64,000 nt of DNA, taken from positions 9,295 through 73,294 of the forward strand of contig PDUO01000006.1 of assembly GCA_003008705.1 (NCBI GenBank), read 5' to 3'. Source of the stretch: Pezicula radicicola. Its lineage: Eukaryota; Ascomycota; Leotiomycetes; Helotiales; Dermateaceae. The first letter of the stretch is position 1; each line of letters starts with the position of its first letter. Both the position numbers and the translations under genes were made by a program. Below, in pieces: positions 12,031-24,008 of this stretch. A model generated the notes under the pieces. That model ran no database searches, was not told the DNA's origin, and was given only the letters and a program-made list of their open reading frames with translations.

Positions 12031-12960
12031 ATGGCTCCCTCTGCCGCTCTTACTGAGGAGGAAGCCCAGAGACTTCATAAACTGGTCGCCGACAAGCAAT
12101 ATTTCATCTACACCTTGTTCTGCCTCATGGTCCGCCAAAAGCACATCAAGTCCGCCACCACAGAAGATGAGCAAGTCGAGGACACAGTCTTTGGTCGCAA
12201 CCGCCTTCCAAAGCGGTACCGCACCGTCGTAGCCAAGACTCCAGCAGGTTACATCAACGTTGCTACAGAGTTAAACAAGGCTCTTTACGGAGACGACTTC
12301 AAGAACGATTACCCAGCCCCAGTCGTTGCTGCGAAGATTGATGAAATTATGCGGGAGATGAAGGGGGTCGTTGCTGTCATGGAGCGAATGCCTCAGAGAC
12401 GAATAACTCGTACTATGAAGCTCGTTTGGAGCCGTCGTCCAGCCATCAACTTCACAGGTACAATCGCTGAATGGCTCAATGGCCGAAGAGCTAAGGTCAT
12501 GGGTCAGGTTGCTGCTCCTGCTCCGGTAGGCGGCGGTAATACCGGTGGTGTTGCTAACCAGGTTGTTCATTCATTCCAGTTGCCCACAATGTCTGATCGT
12601 AAGTTCCCATTTTCACTTGATGATGAAGATCGATCAGAGTCATGGTACTAATCCTTCGTAGTGCATGCTCGTGACCGGGCTCGTCGTGCAAACCGCGTCA
12701 ACCGCCAACAAATGGTTCCTCCACCACCTCCACCACCTCCAGCAACCAACTCATTCCAGACTTCCGGACGTTCCCAAGAGACTGATAGCATCTTTGCTCA
12801 ACTGGACAACGAGCGAGCTCGAAATCCCTCACTGTCAACCTCGAATGCTAACGCGGCACCCTCCTTCCTCCAAATCGCTCCAGAGCGCCGAGCTTTTGCT
12901 GCTGCCATTGATGATGGAGACCGAGACATGAGCATATCTGCGAGCGCCAAGATGGGTTAG
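12031..12960 (+). CDS. Fungal protein of unknown function
   Basis: The predicted product is 288 aa from two exons, 12031-12598 and 12662-12960. The 63-nt intron has GTAAGT, a TACTAAT branch site and TAG. Residues 5-170 look like a folded, mostly helical domain, starting LTEEEAQRLHKLVADKQYF and continuing through basic stretches such as RRITRTMKLVWSRRP. A Gly/Ala-rich linker, a run of eight prolines at about 217-224 and a low-complexity tail follow. There is no signal peptide or membrane segment. The basic helical domain could bind nucleic acid or chromatin, but I recognise no family and assign no function. A TATA box and pyrimidine-rich leader precede it. Confidence 0.85.
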
Positions 12961-13590
12961 AATGCTCAGTGGAGGATATTTGAGGTGACAAAAGATTTCT
13001 AAGTCGCCCATATTTCTTTGTCGTTGAGCTATTCACTGCCAACAAGGATACCGGATTTTCATACCGATATTGCTTTGCGTTGATTTTGCGCTTAGTAACA
13101 GAGCGTATTGCTTACAGTAGTACCTAGGCTAGCTGCGGAATACCAATAAAGCAAGTATTTTCTGAGACGTGGTAAATTGGTGAAAGTTCAACAAATGCTC
13201 AGTAGCTCCAATGTGATCCAGGCAAACTTCCTTAGCACACTGGTGCTTACTATATACGTAAAGGGTTGAACGCAACTAACTGAAAAACAGGGCAATACAA
13301 TGAATGCATCCAATCGCCACTAACGAAGATCACGGAGAAGATTCCACTTACAAAAACAGTAGAGTCATTGAAAACCGCTTCAACTTTCAGCAAGAGTGTT
13401 ACTCGTAATTGTTATGTCCCAGTATGGGGACCATCCAACAGGCTTACAGACAGCACCCATCAACACTTTCAAGGTGCAATGTTTGCCTCGTAGCAGAGCC
13501 TAAATAGTTCTCTCATCGCCATCAAACCGGTGTAAATGCCAGATATCCCAACGCCACCGTGCACCTGTACTTAAAACGGAGAACAACCAC
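12961..13590. other. Convergent intergenic region
   Basis: This 3'-to-3' space lies between the 288-aa gene and the PI4-kinase gene. It should hold both 3' UTRs and polyadenylation sites. No gene was seen. Confidence 0.6.
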
Positions 13591-16500
13591 CTAGTATATA
13601 CCCTGTGTACGATATTGAAAGGTATCGTAACTGGAATAATGTCAGTATGAACACTACTAATTATGGGATATTGGCTGACTTACAGTCGTGTGTAATAGCT
13701 TCCCAAAGACTTGCCAATCAAGTCCGTCTCCACAAATTGCTCAGCTTCGTCTGCACTGAGCTGTAGTTGAAACCTTGCCCGCAAGCTATTTGTTGCTTGC
13801 TGCACACCGTAAGAAAAACACGGCATCTTCGATTCTTTACCCATCATGCTGACTAAATCAATTAGATTATCGGCTGAACGTCGCAACGCTATTCGATGTT
13901 AGAGATAAAGCCCCTCCAGGCACTACGAGCCGAAACATACCTTGAAATGCTTGCTTGCACAGCTTCTTGTATTCATCAAAGCCCGGTGAACCGACACCAC
14001 CTAGAACATCAACATAGTCTTGAGTCAATTTAAACGGCGCAGCTTCGAACCCAACAGATCCTGGTGAGTTAGAAAGCATAAAGCCAAAATCAATATGAAT
14101 GATATGGCCCTCGCTATCTATAAGAACATTGCCGTTGTGTCTATCCTTGAGTTGCAGAATGTAGGAGATCATGCTATATGCTGCTAGAGATCGTTTGAAA
14201 GCATCTTCGGCCGCTTTATATGCATCACTGTCTGTTGGGCCAAAAGTCTTGACAAAGTGGTCTTTCAGCGTAGCAATGCGTCCTCGGGGGTTCTTGCCTG
14301 ATTCTATGGTAGCAAGAGTCAAACTCCGTTTCAAAGAATGCAGAGATACGCCGTTCGTGATGGTCTCGATGAGTCCAGAAGACTCTCCAGTTACCAAGAT
14401 CCTCATACGCTTCACCCAGACTGGAGTTCCAGCATCCAGCCAGATCTTGTCACATGCTTGTATCAGCTGACAAGCAAAGGCTTCTTGCCTCAAATCAGCA
14501 CCAGTCTTGACAATAACACTCAACACGTCCCAATTTCTCATCCAGCCGTATGGAGACGACTTTCGTATTCGTTCCTTCTTCATATTCCATGCTTCTCCAA
14601 AGGTGGCAGCACTCGGGTCATCTCTATCGCCTTTTCGTTGAACTCCGCTAGTTTTTTGGTCGTTCTCCATTCGATCAGCACCGGCTGTGGTGTTAAGTAC
14701 AGAATCAGACGTGCTTTCTTCGGGGACGTCCTCCGCAGAAGCTTTTGCAGCTGCAACATTCGCATTCGCCATTATCATGTCGAAGCTAGGAGCGTGTATC
14801 ATGTCTTCCGGTTCGAAGCTCTGCTCTTCGAGACTTTGCATACTAGCGATAATCTTGGCACGAATTGCAGCAACCTCACTCTTTGGTCGCTTCCCGCTTG
14901 TCGATTCAAGTTGTGCTAGCATTTGGGAAGCTGTGCGCATATGTGTAGCTAGGGCCGAGAAATCAGGCTGATCAGCGCCATTCGGTCGTCCAGTTAGTGT
15001 GTTCTTACGAACGGGGCCTGGGCTGCTCGATCTCGAAGTTGACGCTCCCGAAGTTCTTGGAGTTACTACGTTTGACATTGAAGATACCGTCGATACGGCA
15101 CTGGACATTCGTAGTGGATGAGGCGGCAGGGCTGGTGACTTGTTTTCCTTCCGGCCATCTTGAAATTCGTCCAAATGGGGCGAGCTCCCTAAATCGCCTG
15201 ATGTTGGCTCAAACACGCTGTCCGCTGCAGTTTCAGTACTCTTGACGCCATTTGACGAGCGGGCTTGTTCAGATATATCAAATATGCGTCTCCTATTTGT
15301 GCCTTGTTCTGAAAGGAGTCGAGTCAAAAGCCTCTCGTTGTCGCTAGTATCAGGGTCAAATGAAAAGTCATCACGTAAAACCTCAACCATAAGTAGATAA
15401 GGGACTTTCTCGGCACTATTTAAGACTGTCGCTTCAGCTGGGTTCAAACGAACGATGCGATGATGTCGACTTTTACTTGCAACTCCATCAACAAGCGTTG
15501 CAGGGCAGATTACCGGAATATCGACTTCGGCAGGCAGATCTTGTGCGATTAAAGCAAGTTCCGCCCGCAAAGCACTGAGACGTGCTGGTTTTGGTACAAT
15601 AACCAAGCGGTTTGAGATGTCCTCTAATGCGGTCAAGAATTGCGTCTCACAGCGAAAGTAGTTCTGCCGCAGCAGTTTAACCTTCTGGGAGGGAGAAAGT
15701 GTAGATGGTGCGTGGGCTCTGGGAAGATGCACTGATCTACGAGAAAGTGCCGCCAAATCAGTATGGCGATGAACTGGTCCTGCAGAGACTGGAGTGGCAG
15801 GCCTCGTGTTCATTACTCTCGGCGATCGCAGTTCCGGTAAGGGAAGGGAAGTTGAGCTAAGACGAGGATCAAGTGCCTGCAACTCAAGATGTGATAGTCG
15901 GCGCGGTTCGATTGGTGTTATTCTGGTGGATTCTGAGGACTGCGGTCTGTTGGCTGAAGACGATCCTGATGAACTTGGCCGAGTCTTTGCTCGTGGGTTT
16001 CTGCCATCGGGACCGCTTGCAGCCCGGTTTCCCTCCTTATGCCTTCTCGGGCGCGTAGATGGCGATGCGGTTGTATGGCTGCGCACAATCTTCTGTGTCT
16101 GGCTCGCATCTGATATTACATCACCGCTCGACTGGGGTTTTCGCGCCTGCGCAATGGCAAGTGGTCCTGCCCACTTCGGGAGAAAAGGTACTGCTATGCT
16201 TGCCAGAACAAAACTCGCCAGCACGGTGACGGGTAACACGTTCTCCTTGATCTTCTCGCTCCCAGCCGGCTCGGAAATTCCAAATCCAAAGACAATGTGC
16301 TGAACTTTATTATATATCCTCCTACATGTCTTAAAGGCCTCGGACTGTGGATTGGCGGAAAGATCGTGGAGATAGGTTTGAAAGAGCCAGAATGTCTGTC
16401 GGCTTGGTCAGCGATTGAATGCCCCTCATCCGCATCTCCGAAAACCCACCAGCAATGCTGCATTGACTGATTCTTCGCACAGATCCAAGATAAATTCCTC

Positions 16501-16777
16501 CAATGCCATAGATTCATTGTCGACGCTTATGATGAGGTGGCATAGCTGGGGTAGGAAGAACTCGATTTCTTCATAGCTAAACTGCCGGAGCTTCGAGCAG
16601 AGCACGTAATGAATGCCAACATGGTCGGCGTAGCGTCTGCGACAATGGGTCAGCGATATCTTCCCTCGCCAGTGATAACCACAGAGGAGCTTCATACGAG
16701 AGATAGGCTACGGAAAGGAACGGGTTCTGGTTAAAGACATCGCTCTCGATGAACCGCTTCAGCAGGTCCCAAGACAT
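13591..16777 (-). CDS. pik1: Phosphatidylinositol 4-kinase, Pik1/PI4K-beta type
   Basis: The predicted product is 988 aa from five exons: 16777-16698, 16636-16450, 16395-13941, 13888-13684 and 13630-13591. All junctions are in frame. The enzyme phosphorylates phosphatidylinositol at the 4-position, chiefly at the Golgi, to support secretion. Residues 1 to about 130 match the lipid-kinase-unique helical region of Pik1 (SWDLLKRFIESDVFNQN, IEFFLPQLCHLI). A long Ser/Pro-rich middle follows. The catalytic domain starts at about 690, with the ATP-binding lysine in IVKTGADLRQE (about K719). The catalytic loop is DRHNGN at 840-845, and the DFG motif is in HIDFGFMLSNSPG (D858). The NSPG and FEAAPFKLT signature separates Pik1 from Stt4. 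The C-terminus ends in the usual YYTRLYDTFQYRTQGIY. Length agrees with the family (about 1000 aa). Confidence 0.95.
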
Positions 16778-17510
16778 GAGGACAGCTGTGCGGTATAGAA
16801 TGGAAGGGATTTGAGGCGCAAAGCCTCTAAATATCTCGACATCAACAAGTGGGATGGAAATAGATTGTCATGGCCAGTGCAACCGTAGAGAGAGCGTGGG
16901 TTGCTGTCGACTTGATGTGCCAAGTTCCAGGGCCAGTGTACGGAGTACGAAGTCGCGAAGTAAAGTTGATTGATAGACCTTTGTGTTTCTAATTGGTGTG
17001 TTTAGCGGGCCTAAGCGCGCACCCGCTACCCCTTTATGCTTATTTGAGCCCCTGAACCAGGGGTAAACTTTCAATAGCAAAGGACTATTAAATTAACGAA
17101 ATCTTTTTTTTTTTGGAATGGTGTTGGGGAGTAGTGGAGGCAATACATAGTCTGTGTGGGAGATATTAAGTCGGAAGTGAGCTAGACCTCGTCGGAAGCC
17201 GAAACGAGGAAGAAATGTTTCTGTCGTTGCTCCACAGGTATCTATCTCGGAAATTGAGAAATATATTGCAACGAATGACATATTCATCACATGATTGAAA
17301 GATGAGGAAGGTAGTATGTGTTCTTGTAGAAGTCTAAAGGACCTGATATAAGTGTCACAGAAGTGGTTAGTTTAGCTACTTCTACAATTTCGGTGAATTA
17401 TTAAACTAGACCCATTAATGCTGTGTTGGTTAGAAAGAGATTGGTTTTGTAGCAGCTCACATTTTTGGAACAACTCTGTTAGCAACTCATTGATTTTGAA
17501 ACATAAAATA
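16778..17510. other. Upstream region of the PI4-kinase gene
   Basis: Probable promoter and 5' UTR of the kinase gene, then AT-rich sequence. It contains one TACGGAGTA motif (16939-16947). No gene was seen. Confidence 0.6.
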
Positions 17511-17677
17511 CTATACAAATTGGTTTATAAGAGATTATTTTAAATAGTTAAGGTATCTATTTAGACATAAAAGATGGGGTTGAGTAACTCACTTGATTTG
17601 GGTAACTTCGTTGACTTAGGTAACTCAATGGCCCTCCTTCGTAATCAAAATGAGCTCTTATAGACCAATTGGTATGG
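17511..17677 (+). mobile_element. MITE copy 2, 167 bp, TA target duplication
   Basis: Terminal inverted repeats are visible. The left end reads CTATACAAATTGGTTTATAA, and the right end, reverse complemented, reads CCATACCAATTGGTCTATAA. Both ends are flanked by TA (17509-17510 and 17678-17679). The interior carries two or three units of a GGTAACT-containing motif. The same ends and interior occur, in reverse orientation, at 59358-59493. TA duplication plus short inverted repeats suggest mobilisation by a Tc1/mariner-type transposase, which is not encoded here. Confidence 0.75.
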
Positions 17678-17679
17678 TA

Positions 17680-18653
17680 GTAGGAGACAGACTGTAACTT
17701 AGAACATGCATAGTAAACTATGTTGCCATTTTTTTCTTTAAGCCTCATGTGGGTGACTACTTAGTTAATAGAAAAGTAACACAGTACGATAAGCAATTTG
17801 CATTTGCCTTGTCTAAGCCTTTATATATAGTAACTTAGGCTGTTGTAACTTAGCTACCCTTTTTATACGCGAGCGTGTTATAATAAGGACAAACTAAGTC
17901 TTCCTATGTAGGTAACATTCAATATATTGCCTAAGTATAGTTCTATTAGATAAAGTAACTTAAAATAGAGAGTGGTAAGTCTTCGTATAGATTGCTAAAC
18001 CGGTGATTCTAGTGTAATATTTGTTATCATTGTTGTTACACCCCTAGCTTGAGTTAGTCAATTTAATTTAATTGGTGGGAGATTATCTTGAGAATGCTCT
18101 CAGCTCTGTAACTGACTTTATTTGAATAACTAGCTTCATCTAAATAACTAACTTTATATTTGAAATCACTCGAACTTACCATGTCTAGGTAATTTGCCGG
18201 CCTCTAGGTTGTTGCGTTGGTTTTGTGTGAAACGCAGCTAATGTTTGGTTCTTGTTTGGTCCTCGCTTGGTTAGAGAGATAGTCGGAATTCTCAGCAAAA
18301 GAGCTGAACTTCTGTACGGGATGACTTGTCACTACCAGTCATTTAGAAATTCTGGAACCAGGCAGCTTCGTACCACACTCAGTCTTGGCCTTTGCGGTGA
18401 TTACTGACGTTTATCGCCGCTGGAAAAGCCTTTTTCAGCAAAGCACCAGGGATAATAGCCACTATCAAAGTATATGTACTTCGTAATCTCAATACCATTC
18501 ACACTATATTCATAAAAGCCCAACCCCGCCCCAGAACTCCAAAGAGCTGTACAATCATAAACGATGATGCACTCATTCTTTTCAACAGTACTCCTATGTA
18601 CCAGGTTTCTGGGCTTCAAACGCCAGTAAAATAATCCAACAATTACTCGTATC
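17680..18653. other. AT-rich spacer downstream of the kinesin gene
   Basis: No gene was seen. The sequence has scattered GTAACTTAG-like motifs resembling the interior of the neighbouring MITE (about 17828-17860 and 18105-18150). These may be decayed repeat DNA. The last 200-300 bp is probably kinesin 3' UTR. Confidence 0.5.
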
Positions 18654-21600
18654 TTACGTATCACTACCCCTGCCAACTCTTGTGGACTTCTTCGCTGTGC
18701 CAATATGCGTATTATGAACCTGCGACTTGTTAGTATTGAAGGAGTATTTGGCTTTAGAAATAACATACCTTTGTAGCAAACTTCAAACTCGTCAAAGTCT
18801 CTTTCACATGGGCCTCCAATGGACTGACCATGACGAACATCAGGGTTTTTGAGTTTCCACCCAAAGAGTATTGTAAGAGATACGTCAGCTAGAAAATAAT
18901 TAGCAAGGAATACCTCCTCTTAGGCACATGGCTTACTTTTGAGTTTCTATATGGAATATGGGTGCCCTCTTTTCCTTGGCCCAAAGCGCCGATAACATCT
19001 CCGAGACAGCTCAGACTCTTATTAATATTCTGGGTCTCCTTCATCCGGTCTCCTTCGGCTCCAGACTGCTTCAACCTTTCAGATCCAGCAAGATCAACAA
19101 GATTCAGCGTACCTTCCGAGGTCTCATTTGTAGTGCTATTACGGCCAACAAGCTTTAGGATGAAGACTGAATGAGAACGTGATGATCGCTCGTTAGACTT
19201 GGTTGCCGCCACACTTCTGTTTGCATCTGCCTGTTTCAAGATGGATTCGACAGCATTAGGAGAGTCGAGAGGGACGCTTTTCAGACCTGTCACGGTAGTC
19301 TGCTTCTTCTGCTCATCATGACGAATTTCATGTTTCTTTTTGTCAAAGTCCTTGGAACTACCAAGAAGATCATGGATCTCTTCGTTGTAGACCTCCACAA
19401 AGCTTCCCTCCATGGTATACGTCCACCCCTTTTCTTGCAAGCTGGTCGCGGTCTCGTAGATCTGATGGGTTGCACGGGGTATCATGCCATCAGCAGAAGA
19501 CATGGTATGCGTTTTTCCAGCACCAGTTTGACCGTAGCAAAAGATGCAGACATTATAGCCGTCTAAAGCACTCTGGACAAGTTGAGAGATCTCCTCAAAA
19601 ACTTCCTGATTCTGCGTCGAAGGTCCAAAGACACGGTCGAACGAAAATGCATGGGTTTTGCGGGTGATATTTCCAAGAGCACTCTTCTCTTCTTGCCCAA
19701 GCAATTCAAGCTCTTTTGACTCCTTTTCCATATCAGGGAAGGAGATTTTAGCAGCATTTTCATCGTCGCCAAATGTGGGTCGCACGCGGCACATTACACG
19801 GATATTCCCTTTGAGCTCCTGAACCTGGTTGAAGAGAATGCGGCGGAGAGTTTCCTCCTTAATCAATTTCTGTTTCGACACCTCTGCTGATTTGATAGCC
19901 TCTTGGAGTCTCCTTTCCATTTCCGTAAAACTGTCCGATTGTGCTTTGCTACCGGACTCAAGGAAAGCGACTTGGGCGCGAAGGCTGCTGATGGTACTCT
20001 CCAGCGTCCCGATGGTGGAAGAATTTTCCGTGCTCGTTCTTAATAGGGTAGCTTTCAATTCTGTCAAATCTTTTTGCAAACTGCTCTTTAGTGTTTGTTC
20101 TTGGTCCAACTCCCCTTTAATATCTTCAAGCTCGCCTCTCATGTTTTGAATTTCGCGGTCTTTGCTTTGAAGGCCGACATTCAAGTTAAGATGCTCCGAA
20201 GTAATTCGGGCTTCGAGGTCTTGCACCTCACGAAGTCTCCGACTTCTTTCCTCCTCAAGCTTACCGTCATTTCTTCGTTCGATTTCTCGGACTCGATCCT
20301 CTAAGTCAACCTTTGCCCGCCGCTCAAGCTCGTAGAGCGTTTCCCGGTGAGTCCGGGTAAGACGATCAACTTCGGCAATGTTCTCTCGTCGCAGCTGGTC
20401 AACTTCATTCCGATTTTCTCGCCTGACTTCGTCTAACTCTGCACGATGGTTCCTTATGGTGTCGTCCAGGGAAATACTGGCTTCTGTAAATTTCTGCTGA
20501 AGAGCCTCGGCTCTTTGCCGTGCCATGTCTATCTCGGTCTGCAGGGAGCTATTTGAAGCGGTAAGCTGTGATCGAAGACCTTCCAGTTCGACAACTAGAT
20601 GATAGTCTGTTAGCTATTTTCATTAGTATAAACCAAAATAAGCCTACTCTTCGTTTTATAGAGCTCAACGGCCTCCTGTAGTCCATTACGCTCGACGTGC
20701 GTGGCGTTCAGGTTTTCCTTTAAGCCAGAAAACATATTTTCCATATTTTCCAGCCGTTCATTGACGTTCCATTCTGTAAACCCAGTAATGTTAGAACGCT
20801 TTGTCAAATAGGGGGTCACTACTGGTGTCTCTTGGGAGACTCTAGGGATCTTGCAAGGAGTGACAGGGACTTGAGCAGGGGTTGTGTCCACAGTCTGTAG
20901 CTTTGCAGCCACTGGAATCTGAGAAACTGGAGTTTTAGGTACAACTAAGTCATCATCGAATGACTTGCACAGCACCATAGCACCCTTGCTGCTATCTATT
21001 CCCATACTGCGTAGTCCAGAACTGATGGACCCTTTATGGAATAGAAACTTGGCAGATGGTGGTCTCCTGGCATAGGAGATCGCTTGATGCTCTTGGCTTT
21101 TGGGTCTTGGTCTATCGTTAATGCTTAGCTTACTCATCGCCATACTGATGGAGATATCTCTCTTGTCGCCGACTAAGCTTTGAGTCTTCAAGCAAGGCAT
21201 AGACTGTTGACAACGGCGTTTTCGGACGTGGATAGGTTCCGCAGTTGTGGAGGGATTTTGAAACACAGGCACTGAATGCATACCCTTTCCATCCGCTGAT
21301 ATATCCTCTTCTTCCTTGATCTGGCGATGACCCATTGAGGTCACTGGGCGAGGTCTAGATAAACCGGCTTTCGGTCTCGTGGATGTAGATTTGCTGAATG
21401 AGTGAGACTTTTTCGTGTGACCGAGAGCGGATTGGGATCGACTGCTGGGACCAACACTGCTTGCGTAGCTGCCATTGGATGCTGTTCGTGAAGATACTGA
21501 AGAAGGCATTCGTGATGATGAAGATACAGAGGAGGAGAATGAGCTCATCGTAGAAGAATGTTTCATCTGGACCAGATGTCAGTACCGGCCTAGGAGGATT

Positions 21601-22323
21601 TGGTTGCTCATCGCCAATGCACCAAAGTTCGTTGCATGAACTTGACGTCCCTTAGACACCTATCGACCATCTTGGTAACTGGCAGGCCAACGAGCTGGTT
21701 TCTATCAAAACAGCACATAGTGAGGCTCAGTTCCCCTTCGATGCGATTCAAGGGACCCCAGAGAGATCTCTCCAGTGCTGAATCCATTTTGCACTTTGAG
21801 AGCTAACTTCTTACCATAAAGTACAGGTAACAGATATGGGACAGGCGGGACATATGGAATTTAAGGTTAGTGCTGAAATGAAGAGATGAAAACTTACGGC
21901 GCCGATGTTGGAAGCGACCTTAGGGGTAGGTAACGCTGTCTGGGCAAGAGGCTTTGTCTTGAACGTTCCTGCCTGTTCCGCCAGTGTCATACGCTTCGCA
22001 TCCGGCTCATTGTCTGTAGTGTCGCAAAATTCGCAATCAGCCCCGAATCCATCCAAACCCTTTTTGTTTTTGTAACTCACTTGATGCTTCTTGAGATCGC
22101 TTCTGGGGCAGTTTTGTTGGTATCCCGGTCGCACGCGCATTGCTATGAGAATCTGGCATTTCTGAGAGCGGTTTTCCGGGAGAGAGGAGGCGACTTTGTG
22201 GAAGTGGACGTTGGGATTTGCGGAACTGAAGCGCAATAATTGTCAGTGGTTGCTTGCGCCCAACCTATTATAAGGAGAAACATAATGCTCAAGCCGTACC
22301 TGGTTCTCCTCTGCGTATTCCAT
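18654..22323 (-). CDS. klpA: Kinesin-14, C-terminal minus-end-directed motor (klpA/Kar3 type)
   Basis: The predicted product is about 1015 aa. Exons are 22323-22300, 22225-22081, 22013-21898, 21566-20648, 20594-18937, 18888-18769 and 18719-18654. The motor moves toward microtubule minus ends and works in spindle and nuclear positioning. The N-terminal 400 residues are basic and Ser/Pro-rich (tail, non-motor microtubule binding). A coiled coil spans about 425-655. The C-terminal motor starts at [13 protein letters not shown] (about 663), with P-loop GQTGAGKT at 756-763. Switch I is NERSSRSHS and switch II is LVDLAGSER. The motor ends in [16 protein letters not shown], as in Kar3/KlpA. The motor lying after the coiled coil identifies kinesin-14. 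The intron between exons 3 and 4 is unusually long (331 nt), so the N-terminal region is the least certain part. The start codon lies 588 bp from a divergently transcribed acyltransferase gene. Confidence 0.92.
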
Positions 22324-22910
22324 ATCGGGGTAGCGCGTGCTACACGCGTGCAAGATTATCTCATGAAGATTTATGTATGCGAATTGAATTGGCGGCGTTG
22401 AAGCGTAAATACTGCAAAAATTGAAGGGATGATAGCTTCCGGTTGTTGTGGTTCCTCTCCGGACATTGTTTACTTTTCAGTCGGGTATTTTGGCAGGGGA
22501 TGCGTCGCGGGCCTCTGGATCACGTGCACATGGAGAGAAGAACCTGGGCTGGCCGAGCTGGCCTCTATCGGCTTAGTCATCTGAAGCCTGGTGCACGAGG
22601 CACGCATCTCTCTCTCACATGCAAAGCGCCAACGTAACGTCGTGGTGGTCTAAAATCGCATATCGGTGGGAAGACGCCCGTGGATACTTTGGACGACGAA
22701 TCTAGCACTACTTACCTTACACCTCTCTCTCACCTTTCTGTCATATTCCACTGCCAACATTCCTATTTCAACCTCATCGCCCCCCACCATAAATCTGAAT
22801 GCCCTCATCTCCCAACACTTTCCCTCAGGTCATGCCACGGTAGCGCCGTCAGTTGTCTTGCCTGTACGTTCTCCATTCTCGGATAACTCTCCGGCGCACA
22901 AGACATCATT
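22324..22910. promoter_or_regulatory. Shared divergent promoter region (kinesin / acyltransferase)
   Basis: The 587 bp between two oppositely oriented start codons must hold both promoters. No specific binding site was assigned. Confidence 0.6.
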
Positions 22911-24008
22911 ATGGAGAAGTATTCACAATTCCGGGATCGAGGTACGTCCTTCTCTGTTGGAGACAGGACATGGGGGCTCTCTAGCTAATGCATCAGTCCC
23001 AAAGGGTCAGGAATTGCTCCTTTCTTCCCCGTCTCGTCGCAACCTGCCGGAATCTACCTGCCAGTCCGAATATTCCTCTTCGTAATTAAATTGCCCTTTT
23101 TCTTCGCCGTCGCCATCACTTACTTTCTATTCCTGCAATGGTTCCCTCTCGGATCGCTGGTCAAGAAGGCCATATTATGGATGATATTGGGCATCCCGGG
23201 AATATGGTGGATCGACTTGCAGATTGATGGAGTCAAGAAGGGCTCTTTGGCAAAGAAACATGAGGGACGAGTTCCTCAGCCCTCGAACATCATCGCATCT
23301 TCTTTCACCTCTCCAATCGACTCGTTATATCTAGCGGCCATCTTCGATCCTATTTTCACTGCCTCATACCCTCACACGCGACAAGTTCAGTGCATCTCGC
23401 TCTTCAGAGCTATTATGAGAGCGCTCTCAAAGCCGAAAGAATACCCACCGAAGGGCGCAAAGATGACAGATTTGCGTATGCTGGTCGTAGAACATCCCAA
23501 CCGCGTTATTGTTGTCTTCCCTGAATGCACAACCACCAACGGTCGAGGTATTCTGCCTTTCAGCCCAAGTCTGCTCACAACACCGCCTGGAACAAAAGTA
23601 TTCCCGATCAGTCTCCGCTACACACCGCCAGATATTACCACTCCTATGCCCGGGGCATACTGGGCATTCATGTGGAATCTACTCTCTCAACCAACACATT
23701 GTATCCGCGTACGGATCGCAGAAGTTGTTTACAACACTTCCAAGCCTACTGAGGCCGCATCAACGGAAAAGAAGGACAAGTATACAGAAAACTTCTTAAA
23801 CGCCTTAAGCGAGGATTCTGCAATGACCAGTAGCACAGACACACTGACAAGTCTGAGTGATCAGCCTGGAGAGGTGAACTTTGAGGAGAGGAAAGTTTTG
23901 GATAAAGTAGGGGAGGCTTTAGCAAGGCTGGGGCGGGTCAAGAGAGTCGGACTCACAGTCAAAGACAAAGCGGCATTTGTGGAAGCATGGTCCAAAAGGA
24001 GAAGGTAA
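22911..24008 (+). CDS. Loa1-like lysophosphatidic acid acyltransferase (PlsC-type fold)
   Basis: The predicted product is 344 aa from exons 22911-22941 and 23005-24008 (intron 63 nt, GTACGT...AAAG). One membrane segment follows the short N-terminus (KLPFFFAVAITYFLFLQW, about 39-56) and a second hydrophobic stretch lies at about 66-80. The protein resembles budding-yeast Loa1/Vps66, a lipid-droplet/ER acyl-CoA:lysophosphatidate acyltransferase. Visible PlsC-like motifs are the SPID part of motif I at 113-116 and FPECTTTNGRG at 182-192, equivalent to the FPEG motif. The histidine usually opening the HX4D motif is Phe111 here, and the FPEG glycine is Cys. These may be features of this subfamily. 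The family call is good; the exact acyl acceptor is an inference. Confidence 0.83.

Noticed and set aside
17821..18160. GTAACTTAG-like motifs as a further MITE copy
   Set aside because: Inverted repeat ends with AATTGGTTTATAA could not be found, so it is only possibly related decayed sequence.
18401..18766. 121-codon minus-strand ORF that looks like a small gene
   Set aside because: It overlaps the last exon of the kinesin in another frame. Splicing of that exon gives the conserved [10 protein letters not shown] tail, so this ORF is only a by-product of intron and 3' UTR sequence.
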